NCBI GenBank assembly: GCA_002329625.1
Contig: DCTP01000046.1
Coordinates: 5,932 to 13,226, forward strand
Length of the DNA: 7,295 nucleotides
Direction of reading: 5' to 3'
From: Leptolinea sp. UBA1437
GTDB taxonomy: Bacteria > Chloroflexota > Anaerolineae > Anaerolineales > Anaerolineaceae
Shown here in pieces: positions 1 through 6,456 of the stretch. Both the position numbers and the translations under genes were made by a program. A model generated the notes under the pieces. It made no database searches. It was not told the DNA's origin and saw only the letters and a list, made by a program, of their open reading frames with translations. Within the stretch, counting starts at the first letter, position 1. Each line of letters opens with the position of its first letter.

Positions 1-35
1 AGATTCTTCCATGGTTGTAAAAAGGATCTGAAACA

Positions 36-134
36 ATGGAATCGAAATTCTTTGAATTAGCTGTTTGGATTATTTTAGCTGTCGGAACAAGTCTTTTTTT
101 GATCTGGCCTTTCTTGAAAGATTCGAATAAATAA
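36..134 (+). CDS. small membrane protein resembling the N-terminal helix of CcmI
   Basis: A 32-codon ORF (ATG to TAA) encoding a peptide with one hydrophobic helix at about residues 7-27. It starts with acidic and aromatic residues (MESKFFELAVW), ends the helix in LFLIWPFLK, and finishes in a short polar tail. A purine-rich AAAAAGGA stretch lies about 9 bases before the ATG and serves as ribosome binding site. The aromatic start, Leu/Ala/Ile-rich helix and terminal W-P-[FL]-[LK] resemble the first transmembrane segment of CcmI, which in proteobacteria helps present apocytochrome c to the CcmFH haem lyase. The cytoplasmic leucine-zipper loop and periplasmic TPR domain of full CcmI are absent. 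It lies 10 bases before ccmA, and the tight packing suggests it is a real operon member. The protein may simply be an anchor peptide of unknown role. Existence of the gene is fairly likely; the CcmI link is inference. Confidence 0.6.
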   Translation: MESKFFELAVWIILAVGTSLFLIWPFLKDSNK

Positions 135-144
135 TTCTCACTCA

Positions 145-816
145 ATGAATAGAACGACAGATATTTCACAGCCTATTTTATCCGTTTCTGGCATTCGAAA
201 AAAATTCGGTCCGAGGACGGTTTTAAAATCGATTTCACTGGACCTGAAACCGGGTGATTGCACGGTTCTTCAGGGTGATAACGGAGTCGGTAAAAGCACT
301 CTGCTGAAAATTCTCGCCGGAACATTAAAACCCGATGAGTTCGATTTTATTAGGATAAACGGAGAAGATTCTTATAATTCTCCTTCTTATCGAAAAATGA
401 TCGGCTCTGTTAACCATCAGCTGATGGCATACGGCGACTTGGATGCGCTTGATAACCTGCGATTTACCGCGGGGCTGTATGGTATCAAAACAAATCATCA
501 ATCGATTATCGAGCTTTTGGATCGATTTGACTTAAGCGCTAGAGTTCACGATCCGGTGCGGACTTATTCACGCGGGATGCAGCAGCGGCTTTCCATCTGC
601 AAAGCCCTCTTGATCCGACCGATTTTATTTTTAATGGATGAACCGTATACCGGGTTGGATCAAAAAAGTCGAACCATGTTGAATGAGGTCATACTTGAGC
701 AGAAATCCTTATCCAAAGCGATTCTGATTACCTCCCATGAACCGGAAACACTGAAGAGCCTAGCAACAAATTTTATAAAACTTGAAAAAGGGATCCTCAT
801 ACAGGAAAATTCATGA
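145..816 (+). CDS. ccmA: haem exporter ATP-binding protein CcmA
   Basis: An ABC-transporter ATPase of 223 residues, slightly longer than typical CcmA (about 200-210). Walker A is GDNGVGKST at residues 44-52. The segment N90-H91-Q92 with following LDALDNLRF matches the Q-loop region and the 'ALENLRF' wording typical of CcmA. The signature is YSRGMQQR at 141-148, Walker B ends in FLMDEP near 162-167, the D-loop is GLD at 170-172 and the switch histidine is H198. CcmA works at the cytoplasmic face: ATP hydrolysis by the CcmAB complex releases haem-loaded CcmE from CcmC. The ATG at 145 has no Shine-Dalgarno, and the same frame has a TGA at 115-117 with no earlier ATG or GTG, so translation probably depends on coupling to the small ORF ending at 134. 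The 3' end overlaps ccmB by 4 bases (ATGA). Without the neighbouring ccmB and ccmC, a generic ABC ATPase would be the safe call; with them CcmA is well supported. Confidence 0.93.
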   Translation: MNRTTDISQPILSVSGIRKKFGPRTVLKSISLDLKPGDCTVLQGDNGVGKSTLLKILAGTLKPDEFDFIRINGEDSYNSPSYRKMIGSVNHQLMAYGDLDALDNLRFTAGLYGIKTNHQSIIELLDRFDLSARVHDPVRTYSRGMQQRLSICKALLIRPILFLMDEPYTGLDQKSRTMLNEVILEQKSLSKAILITSHEPETLKSLATNFIKLEKGILIQENS

Positions 817-1487
817 AAAGCACTTTCCAAACGATCCGGGCATTAATCCGCAAAGATATGCAAATCGAAAGTCATACTCGTGAAATATTTACCGTGATGC
901 TTGTTTTCGCCTTATCGATCCTTTTCATCTTAAATTTTGCGCTTGAACAAAATGTAAAAGTCCGTACCGGCAGCGCCGCCGGGCTCATTTGGATTATTCT
1001 GATTCTTGCCGGACAACTCGGATTAAATCAAATTATGGGAATCGAAAAACAGGGGAATATGATCGAAGCATTATTGGCTTCACCGGTCCCCCGTTCCGCT
1101 ATCTATCTGAGTAAAACAATTTCCGCTTTTGTCTTTATGTTCCTCATGGCATTGATTATTCATCCGCTTTATTGTATTTTCTATAATGTCCCGATGATCT
1201 CTCCCGACTTCATCCTTGTTTCTGCTTTGGGTTGCTGGGGATATGCAGCCTTAGGCGTATTGATTTCAGCGATGACAATTCAGACCAGAACAAGAGATAT
1301 CCTTTTGCCCGTTCTGTTCTATCCTCTGATCATTCCGTTGGTTGTAACGACCGTTAAGCTGACCGGATCGATCCTTTCCGGAGAGAATTTTTCCTCTCTT
1401 TTATCTTCTTTGTATCAAATTTTGGCATTCGATATTATTTTTACGGCAAGCGGCATTCTGGGTTTTGAATTAATAGTGGAGGACTAA
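813..1487 (+). CDS. ccmB: haem exporter membrane subunit CcmB
   Basis: A 224-residue integral membrane protein, the usual size of CcmB. An N-terminal cytoplasmic stretch has the family pattern IRKDMQIESHTRE (residues 12-24). About six hydrophobic segments follow, near 25-43, 57-76, 103-127, 133-153, 161-182 and 202-221. The cytoplasmic loop after the second helix reads EKQGNMIEALLASPVPRS (78-95) and then K101, the conserved E...G....LL.SP..R pattern of CcmB and related ABC-2 permeases that couples to the ATPase. CcmB pairs with CcmA and associates with CcmC and CcmD in the cytoplasmic membrane. The start is fixed by an AGGA at 803-806, six bases before the ATG, and by the ATGA overlap with ccmA, which implies translational coupling. 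The gene ends 5 bases before ccmC, whose ribosome binding site lies inside the last ccmB codons. No truncation or frameshift is seen. Confidence 0.92.
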   Translation: MKSTFQTIRALIRKDMQIESHTREIFTVMLVFALSILFILNFALEQNVKVRTGSAAGLIWIILILAGQLGLNQIMGIEKQGNMIEALLASPVPRSAIYLSKTISAFVFMFLMALIIHPLYCIFYNVPMISPDFILVSALGCWGYAALGVLISAMTIQTRTRDILLPVLFYPLIIPLVVTTVKLTGSILSGENFSSLLSSLYQILAFDIIFTASGILGFELIVED

Positions 1488-1492
1488 ATAAA

Positions 1493-2191
1493 ATGAACAT
1501 GCAAATTCCAAAAAAGCTCAAAATTCTCGACTGGTTTTCTTTCTTTCTGATTCTTTTCACTTGTTGGCTTATTTTTTATAAAACGCCCGTGGAAATGAAC
1601 ATGGGACTCGTTCAAAAAATATTCTATTTCCATGTCGCATATGCATGGATCGGAATGGTCAGTTTTCTGGTAGCGGCGATCAGTGCGATTATTTTTTTGC
1701 GAAAAGGCCTTTTCATTTATGATGCGGTGACTGAATCCGCCGTCGAAATCGGACTGGTTTTCACATTGATTGCGATCATCACAGGATCCATCTGGGCGCG
1801 ACCCATTTGGAATACCTGGTGGACATGGGATCCGCGCTTGACGACAACCAGTATTATGGCGCTTATTTATGCCGGTTATCTTTTTTTGCGCGGCTCGTTG
1901 GATAATCCAGAAAAAAGGAGAAAAATCACTTCCATATACAGCATTATCGGATGTCTGAGCGTGCCATTGACCTTCTTTTCGATTCGCGGAGTCCGGTCCA
2001 TTCATCCGGTCGTATTCGGTGGAGATACGCCCGACTTCAATATGGATTCACAAATGCTTCGAACGATGTTGATTGCGATAGCCGTTTTTTCAATTTTTTA
2101 TATTGCGGTCATGTGGCATCGAATCCGCTTGGCGGAATTGAAAGAAGAAATCGAGCAATTAAAATTAACCTCGGAGGAAGATCATGACTGA
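1493..2191 (+). CDS. ccmC: haem-handling protein CcmC
   Basis: A 232-residue polytopic membrane protein with six likely helices. It carries the tryptophan-rich WWD signature at residues 101-117 (WARPIWNTWWTWDPRLT), which defines the CcmC/CcmF/CcsA haem-handling family. The two external histidines that act as axial haem ligands in E. coli CcmC (H60 and H184) correspond to H47 (in KIFYFHVAYAW) and H171 (in VRSIHPVVFGG). CcmC holds haem at the outer face of the membrane and passes it to CcmE. The C-terminus continues as a charged, probably coiled-coil cytoplasmic tail (RLAELKEEIEQLK, about 210-222), longer than in many proteobacterial versions. The start is supported by GGAGG at 1478-1482, ten bases upstream; a second ATG at 1499 is also possible. 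The 3' end overlaps the next small gene by 8 bases. Recognition is secure. Confidence 0.95.
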   Translation: MNMQIPKKLKILDWFSFFLILFTCWLIFYKTPVEMNMGLVQKIFYFHVAYAWIGMVSFLVAAISAIIFLRKGLFIYDAVTESAVEIGLVFTLIAIITGSIWARPIWNTWWTWDPRLTTTSIMALIYAGYLFLRGSLDNPEKRRKITSIYSIIGCLSVPLTFFSIRGVRSIHPVVFGGDTPDFNMDSQMLRTMLIAIAVFSIFYIAVMWHRIRLAELKEEIEQLKLTSEEDHD

Positions 2192-2357
2192 AATTCCCAA
2201 TACACTAAACTATATGATTGCCGGATTTCTTGTCGTTGTTGTCGGAACATTGATATATATCGGTTCATTAATCGCAAGGTGGAAAAAATATAGTAAGCTT
2301 AAGGTTGAACTTGAAAATCTGTTAGATCATTCAAAGCAACAACAAAAAGGAAATTAA
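2184..2357 (+). CDS. ccmD: CcmD-like small membrane protein
   Basis: A 57-codon ORF, ATG to TAA, overlapping the end of ccmC by 8 bases. A strong CGGAGGA Shine-Dalgarno lies at 2172-2178, five bases before the ATG. The protein has a short polar N-terminus, one transmembrane helix at about residues 11-31 (YMIAGFLVVVV... to SLIA), a positively charged exit (RWKKYSKLK) and a short amphipathic helix (VELENLL). This is the architecture of CcmD and CcmD-family proteins: one helix with a basic cytoplasmic tail, encoded directly after ccmC. In E. coli CcmD stabilises the CcmABC complex and promotes release of holo-CcmE. CcmD is poorly conserved, so the assignment rests on position, size and topology more than on specific residues. 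Confidence 0.85.
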   Translation: MTEIPNTLNYMIAGFLVVVVGTLIYIGSLIARWKKYSKLKVELENLLDHSKQQQKGN

Positions 2358-2363
2358 TCGGCT

Positions 2364-4145
2364 ATGCGTAGTGAAAGCAGCAAAAAAGTTCTTTTTGTAA
2401 GCGGAATTTTTCTGATCGCATTTATTTTACGCTTTGCTTCCCTCGGAACAATTCCTTTATCTGAGGATGAAGCGATTTTGGCGTTACAAGCTAAGTCACT
2501 GGCTTCGGGAATTCCAAATTACGGCATTGCACAGCCCCTTTATGTTTTAATTACCGCATTTATTTTCAAATTCTTCGGTTCAACGAACTTTACCGCTCGT
2601 TCATTTCCGGCGTTGATGGGTATTTTTCTTGTTTCGATTCCTTTCTATTTTTCTGAAAAAATAAGCCAAAAGAAGAAATATCTGTTCGCTTTCTGTTTAG
2701 CTATCGACCCCGCCTTGGTTGCCTGGTCCCGACAAGCGGATTCTTTGATCCCGCTGATATGCCTGATTGCATTAGCAATTATATTTTTCCGAAGAGGTTC
2801 GGAAAAAACAGCTGTTGCTTTGGCAGCGCTTTCTTTTCTCGGCGGAGAACGCTTTTTTCCGTTTCTGGCAGCTGCGGGAATCATTTTTGTGTTGATTTAT
2901 TGGGTAAATAGATATTTTTTGAAATTGGATTTCAAGCGATCGGAAGAGACAAGGAAACAAGTTAACAAACAGAATTTATTGATTTTTCTGTCTGTTCTCA
3001 TCGTTGCGGGGATGGGGCTCTTGGCTTTTCCGGAAGGGATCAACGGCATTGGGAACGGAATAATCAACGGCTTCAAAATCAATGCCTATCACGATTTTCG
3101 ATCGGTCGGTTTTGTCCCGTTGCTGATCGCCTTTTTTGTTTATGAAGGCTCCGCGGTCCTGCTTTATCTTATTAAATACATCAAAAGTATTTCGAAAAAA
3201 GAAAAACCCCAGGTAATCGCAATGTCATGCATGATTTTATTTGGTGCGATCCTTTCGATTTTTAATCAAGGGATTCTGATCATTCCTTGGATCAGCCTTC
3301 CACTATGGTTTTTCTCGACGGATGTCATTTTATCGCTCAGACCTATTAAGAAGACTGAAATCGATTTGCCGATGGCGATTGCAATTTTAATCCCGCCGAT
3401 TTTGTTCTTCTTCTTATTGCTCCGTTTGAGTGAAATGCTTAGAATGGGTGACCTGTCGTTACCGTTACAATTTAACTGGCAAAATCAGGCAGTCTCTACA
3501 CCGTTTAGTCGACTGCAGGCTTATCTCTTGATTATTGTTATTTGCGTTATCATCTTCGCCGTTTTACTCCCTATGTTACTGGATTATTTCAGCCCCGGGA
3601 AAATAAAAAAAGGAATGTTATACGGTTGTCTATCGGTTTTGCTTATCTGTACGTTCGGAAGTTCTTGGAAAGCTGCGGGATTCAGCAATACCAAAGATGA
3701 TCCCTTTCTTCATACTTCCGCTTCAAGGCATGAATTGATCTTGGGAAACCAAATTGTTCAAGTAGAGAATCAATTAATTCCTATAATTCAGGAAATCGGT
3801 TGGAAAGCTACCGGATTTATTCATCAAGCCTCCGGAATTATTTTGGTCGATAACGATCCGATGCTGCAATGGACATTGCAATATTATCCTGATGTCGTTT
3901 TTACAGACGTTCTGGCTATCCGTACAAATTCTCCATCTTTTGTGATTACCGAAGGATCTGAGTATGAACCTCTGTGGGCTTCATATGTCGGGTTGGTTTC
4001 CGATTGGAAAACTACCGATCATTGGGAAATGTATCGAACAAATGATTGGCTTTCCTGGATCATTTATCGGAAGCCTGTAATTTCCAGCCAAAAACTTGTT
4101 ATATGGCAACAAAGCCGTTTTTTGACAAAGACAAATCTTGAATGA
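2364..4145 (+). CDS. GT-C fold membrane glycosyltransferase (ArnT/PMT, family 39-like)
   Basis: A 593-residue multi-spanning membrane protein. After the first helix (about residues 9-25) comes the loop LGTIPLSEDEAILALQAKSL with the acidic pair D35-E36. This is the hallmark position of GT-C enzymes such as ArnT, PMT and RgtA-D, where an Asp in the first external loop is catalytic. It is followed by the family-typical IAQPLYVLITAFIFKFFGSTNFTARSFPALMG region. Many hydrophobic helices follow to about residue 435, then a soluble external C-terminal region of about 155 residues. That region includes DPMLQWTLQYYPDV, reminiscent of the W.PL.WYLRDY pattern in Agl23/TIGR03663-type relatives. Such enzymes transfer a sugar from a polyprenyl-phosphate donor on the outer face of the membrane; the acceptor here is unknown. 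AAGGAAA at 2348-2354 is the likely ribosome binding site, and the gene begins 6 bases after the CcmD-like ORF, so it may share the ccm transcript. Family confidence is good; exact substrate cannot be given. Confidence 0.8.
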   Translation: MRSESSKKVLFVSGIFLIAFILRFASLGTIPLSEDEAILALQAKSLASGIPNYGIAQPLYVLITAFIFKFFGSTNFTARSFPALMGIFLVSIPFYFSEKISQKKKYLFAFCLAIDPALVAWSRQADSLIPLICLIALAIIFFRRGSEKTAVALAALSFLGGERFFPFLAAAGIIFVLIYWVNRYFLKLDFKRSEETRKQVNKQNLLIFLSVLIVAGMGLLAFPEGINGIGNGIINGFKINAYHDFRSVGFVPLLIAFFVYEGSAVLLYLIKYIKSISKKEKPQVIAMSCMILFGAILSIFNQGILIIPWISLPLWFFSTDVILSLRPIKKTEIDLPMAIAILIPPILFFFLLLRLSEMLRMGDLSLPLQFNWQNQAVSTPFSRLQAYLLIIVICVIIFAVLLPMLLDYFSPGKIKKGMLYGCLSVLLICTFGSSWKAAGFSNTKDDPFLHTSASRHELILGNQIVQVENQLIPIIQEIGWKATGFIHQASGIILVDNDPMLQWTLQYYPDVVFTDVLAIRTNSPSFVITEGSEYEPLWASYVGLVSDWKTTDHWEMYRTNDWLSWIIYRKPVISSQKLVIWQQSRFLTKTNLE

Positions 4146-4163
4146 AAAGAGACAACTGCTTTA

Positions 4164-4835
4164 ATGAGAAAGCCTCTCCAAATTGCTATTGACGGACCGG
4201 CTGCTTCCGGAAAATCAACAGTCGGGAAGAAAATTGCCGAGAATTTGAATTACCTTTTTTTTGACACCGGTTTGATGTATCGAGTGGCAACTTATGCGGT
4301 TCTGGAACAACAATGTCCACTCGATGACGAAGGGAAATTAGCAGACATCATTTCACGGGCGGACATTGGGTTGCAAAATAACTCGCAGACAGGTGAAACG
4401 GATGTTTTGCTGGATGGAAAGACAATAACCGATCTTCTTCATTTACCTCAAGTCGATGCAAATGTTTCACTGATTGCCGCCATTCCCGCCGTCAGAAAAT
4501 TATTGACCGCTCAACAGAGGAAAATTGCTCTTCAAGGCAAAATCGTTATAGCCGGGCGGGATATCGGAACCGTTGTTTTACCCGAAGCACCGCTGAAGAT
4601 TTTTCTGCTTGCATCCGCTGAAAAGCGGGCGGAACGGCGCTACCTGGAAAATCTCAAGAATGGTATCCCGTCGGATTACGATGAAATTCTGTATAATATT
4701 AAACAGCGAGATCAAATCGATTCTAACCGTAACGTCGCACCGCTTAAACCGGCTGAAGATGCGATTCTCATCGACACCGATTCGTTGACGCAGAACCAGG
4801 TTGCCGATAAGATAATGTCATTGATTGATCAATAG
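4164..4835 (+). CDS. cmk: cytidylate kinase (CMP/dCMP kinase)
   Basis: A 223-residue cytosolic nucleoside monophosphate kinase, full length for bacterial Cmk. It phosphorylates CMP or dCMP with ATP to the diphosphate, feeding RNA and DNA precursor and lipid/sugar-CMP pools. The P-loop is GPAASGKST at residues 11-19, followed by FFDTGLMYR (32-40). CMP-contacting residues known from E. coli Cmk have equivalents here: S102, R111, R132-D133 (in GRDIGTVV), R182, D186 and R189 (in QRDQIDSNRNVAPL). The LID segment is ASAEKRAERRYLE (150-162). The insert that contacts CMP in bacterial enzymes lies between about 60 and 100. The gene starts 18 bases after the glycosyltransferase. The upstream AAAAGAGA is far (about 17 bases) and weak as a ribosome site. 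All key residues are present and nothing is truncated. Confidence 0.97.
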   Translation: MRKPLQIAIDGPAASGKSTVGKKIAENLNYLFFDTGLMYRVATYAVLEQQCPLDDEGKLADIISRADIGLQNNSQTGETDVLLDGKTITDLLHLPQVDANVSLIAAIPAVRKLLTAQQRKIALQGKIVIAGRDIGTVVLPEAPLKIFLLASAEKRAERRYLENLKNGIPSDYDEILYNIKQRDQIDSNRNVAPLKPAEDAILIDTDSLTQNQVADKIMSLIDQ

Positions 4836-4874
4836 AATATTTAAAATAGATATCTAGAAGACTGGAAACGGAAT

Positions 4875-6263
4875 TTGGACCAGAAAACAGATCATAAAAT
4901 CAAAACTATTCTTTTGACCGTTCAAATCCTGAAGCCGGCCACCATCCGTTTAATATTAAATGAAAATGCCGGCCAAATGGAGAATGAAGAGCTGAAAACC
5001 TGGTTTCGCGGGCATAACAGTACTTCTCTTCAGGAAGCGGATGTCCAATTCTATCAAATCATGAAAAACCAATCCCGCATTGTCATTCCCTCGATCAATC
5101 AGTCGCGGCTGTTAGCCGGATTGGAGATGGAAGATTCGGGCGCGATTATTTTGCCGATTCGAACGGATTTCGGTTACTGTGGTTGTTTTTGGGGATGTTT
5201 CCCCGAAGCTTCTTTCGATGATACCTTAATCGAAACTTTTGCATATTTCAATGATTGGGTAATCGAAGTCATCGGAAATACTCAGAAGAATGACTTTGGC
5301 GTGGAAGCGATCGCCAAACGCTATGCGGATTTTTTGGATCAACAAAAAACGCCTGCTTTGATCGTTATCTATCCGGATCAAGTCAGTTTTTCCAATCCGT
5401 CATTTGAAGCAATGAGTTCAAAAGAAAATGTTCTTCAAATGATTCGGAAGAACATTTCGGTCGATTCATCCTTCATGGAACTGGTAGAGTTGTACCATTG
5501 TCGCATTCGCGATGTCAACTTTCCCGGCGGGAAAACGGGTAAAATCTTTCAATTCGTTTCGGCCACGGAGAATTCTGTTCCGGTAAGTTTTGATGCGAAC
5601 GAACTGGAATATTTCTCATTACTGGTCGAGAAAGCCGGCGGGAACTTGGAATTGCTTGATAAAGCCGGAAATATGTCGTTGATACAATTTAACTATAAGG
5701 AAAAAGCGGAAGCGCAGTTAAAACGCCTCAATACATTAATTCGGTATGAACAAAAGCATTATAAAAACTTTTTAAATTCACGCGAAGGATCTTTTGAAAT
5801 TATCAACATCGGTGACTTGGTAAAAGATGTTGTTTTTGATTTAATATCTGTGGCCAAAAAGAAAAACCTTGATATCAATTTCGACTCTGAAAAAGTAAAT
5901 AACAGCCAGACGCAAAGTGGAAAAGTTATCGGAGATCCCTGGTTGCTTTCCCTTTCAATCTTTAATTTATTATCCAATGCGATTCGTTATTCCAAACCCG
6001 ACAGCAAATCGATCCAAGTGGATTTGACCTATCAAGTGGATTCATGGATTCTGCGAATTCAGGATTTCGGAATCGGCATTTCTCCCTTGGATGTTGAAAA
6101 AATTCTCAGTGATACACCGGATAGATCACCCGCACAAGATACCCAGGCGGTTCACGGATTGGATTTCGTAAAATATGTAGTAAAATTACACCGTGGGAGA
6201 TTTAATCTGGAAAGTAAATTAGGAAAAGGTTCGACTTTCACCCTGGATATCCCATATTATTGA
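4875..6263 (+). CDS. degenerate histidine-kinase-like protein with GAF/PAS-like regions and HATPase domain
   Basis: A 462-residue soluble protein with no signal peptide or membrane helix. Residues about 10-135 look GAF-like (SGAIILPIRTDFGYCGCFWG). Residues about 155-230 look PAS-like (PALIVIYPDQVSFSNPSFEAM). A helical region (about 232-305) takes the place of the dimerisation domain, and an HATPase_c domain covers about 340-462. The ATPase shows an N box (NLLSNAIRYS, N364 and N368), a G1 box (D397-F-G-I-G401) and a C-terminal GKGSTFTLDIP. The usual H-box (H-E-[LF]-R-x-P) is absent, and the only histidine in the helical region, H295, lies near its end. The G2 box is V426-H-G-L instead of GxGLGL. 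It may bind ATP poorly, act as a scaffold or regulate a partner; no response regulator is adjacent. The start is TTG at 4875 with GGAA seven bases upstream: the frame has a stop at 4842-4844, no ATG or GTG before 4875, and the next ATG (residue 35) would cut the GAF-like region. Protein existence is secure, the start and role less so. Confidence 0.75.
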   Translation: MDQKTDHKIKTILLTVQILKPATIRLILNENAGQMENEELKTWFRGHNSTSLQEADVQFYQIMKNQSRIVIPSINQSRLLAGLEMEDSGAIILPIRTDFGYCGCFWGCFPEASFDDTLIETFAYFNDWVIEVIGNTQKNDFGVEAIAKRYADFLDQQKTPALIVIYPDQVSFSNPSFEAMSSKENVLQMIRKNISVDSSFMELVELYHCRIRDVNFPGGKTGKIFQFVSATENSVPVSFDANELEYFSLLVEKAGGNLELLDKAGNMSLIQFNYKEKAEAQLKRLNTLIRYEQKHYKNFLNSREGSFEIINIGDLVKDVVFDLISVAKKKNLDINFDSEKVNNSQTQSGKVIGDPWLLSLSIFNLLSNAIRYSKPDSKSIQVDLTYQVDSWILRIQDFGIGISPLDVEKILSDTPDRSPAQDTQAVHGLDFVKYVVKLHRGRFNLESKLGKGSTFTLDIPYY

Positions 6264-6291
6264 GAACATTCTTGTCACATTTTTCGAAAAG

Positions 6292-6308
6292 CCGCTTAAA
6301 TATAGCGG
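6292..6308 (+). repeat. short inverted repeat after the kinase-like gene
   Basis: CCGCT and AGCGG (5 bp) flank a 7-base AT-rich loop, 28 bases after the stop codon at 6261-6263. The stem is short, and the following sequence (AGGAATCTTTCTG) has only three consecutive T residues, so it is at best a weak terminator for the upstream operon. It may be chance. Confidence 0.3.
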
Positions 6309-6324
6309 AGGAATCTTTCTGTTG

Positions 6325-6333
6325 TGTTATAAT
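6325..6333 (+). promoter_or_regulatory. extended -10 promoter for rpoC
   Basis: TGTTATAAT matches the extended -10 consensus (TGnTATAAT) exactly for a housekeeping sigma-70-type factor. The region 16-18 bases upstream (around 6304-6311) has no TTGACA-like -35, as is often tolerated with an extended -10. Transcription would start near 6339-6341, giving a leader of about 123 bases before the rpoC GTG. Its place between the kinase-like gene and rpoC argues that rpoC is transcribed separately from the ccm-cmk genes. Sequence match only; no experimental start site. Confidence 0.6.
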
Positions 6334-6339
6334 GATAAA

Positions 6340-6364
6340 TCGGCTTTAATGCATTTAAAGCCGA
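6340..6364 (+). repeat. perfect 10-bp hairpin at the rpoC transcript start
   Basis: TCGGCTTTAA (6340-6349) pairs perfectly with TTAAAGCCGA (6355-6364) around the five-base loop TGCAT. If the promoter at 6325-6333 is used, this hairpin forms the extreme 5' end of the rpoC mRNA, where it could stabilise the message or take part in regulation. An alternative reading is an intrinsic terminator for transcripts arriving from upstream. Against that, only four of ten pairs are G-C and the nearest T run (6371-6374, TTTT) is six bases beyond the stem. The inverted repeat itself is certain; its role is inference. Confidence 0.7.
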
Positions 6365-6387
6365 ATGAGCTTTTAATAACTCCTTTT

Positions 6388-6414
6388 ATGCATAGAGAAA
6401 AAGAAGCTATGCAT
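6388..6414 (+). repeat. second inverted repeat in the rpoC leader
   Basis: ATGCATAG (6388-6395) is repeated inverted as CTATGCAT (6407-6414) around an 11-base purine-only loop (AGAAAAAGAAG). Each arm contains the palindrome ATGCAT, and the arms lie 21 bases apart start to start (ATGCAT at 6388 and 6409), two helical turns. A third ATGCAT lies at 6349-6354 in the preceding hairpin. It could be an RNA stem-loop in the leader or a DNA site for a dimeric regulator. It ends 36 bases before the Shine-Dalgarno, so it does not cover the ribosome site directly. Confidence 0.55.
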
Positions 6415-6450
6415 TGAATGCTTAATGAATGGGAAACACTCAAACTCTCT

Positions 6451-6456
6451 GGAGGA
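6451..6456 (+). promoter_or_regulatory. Shine-Dalgarno that fixes the rpoC GTG start
   Basis: GGAGGA lies six bases before the GTG at 6463. It decides between this GTG and an in-frame ATG 15 codons upstream (6418), which has no ribosome binding site and would add residues (MLNEWETLKLSGGKF) that are not like any RpoC N-terminus I know. Confidence 0.85.

Noticed and set aside
1..60. 3' end of an upstream gene
   Set aside because: Forward frames end at 20, 31 or 60, and the fragments are too short to tell which belongs to a gene. The one ending at 31 would fit neatly before the small ORF at 36, but nothing identifies a product.
1484..2005. 173-codon reverse-strand ORF opposite ccmC
   Set aside because: It lies almost wholly antisense to a certain CcmC. 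Its composition (rich in Asn, Arg, His, Gln, Ser) is typical of the complement of a membrane protein gene, and no family is recognisable.
1951..2187. 78-codon forward ORF inside ccmC in another frame
   Set aside because: It is fully contained in ccmC, has no ribosome site of its own, and the sequence is low in recognisable structure.
2645..3082. Three overlapping reverse-strand ORFs inside the glycosyltransferase gene
   Set aside because: They are shadows of the real gene on the other strand, mutually overlapping and without ribosome sites or family features.
4821..4847. Promoter before the kinase-like gene (TTGATT and TAAAAT)
   Set aside because: Spacing is only 15 bases, the -35 lies inside cmk, and AT-rich sequence here gives such matches by chance. 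Co-transcription with cmk is simpler.
6340..6374. Intrinsic terminator for the upstream operon
   Set aside because: The hairpin is perfect, but its stem is only 40 percent G-C, the T run is short and displaced by six bases, and an exact extended -10 lies directly in front. A leader hairpin is the better reading, though termination of read-through transcripts is not excluded.
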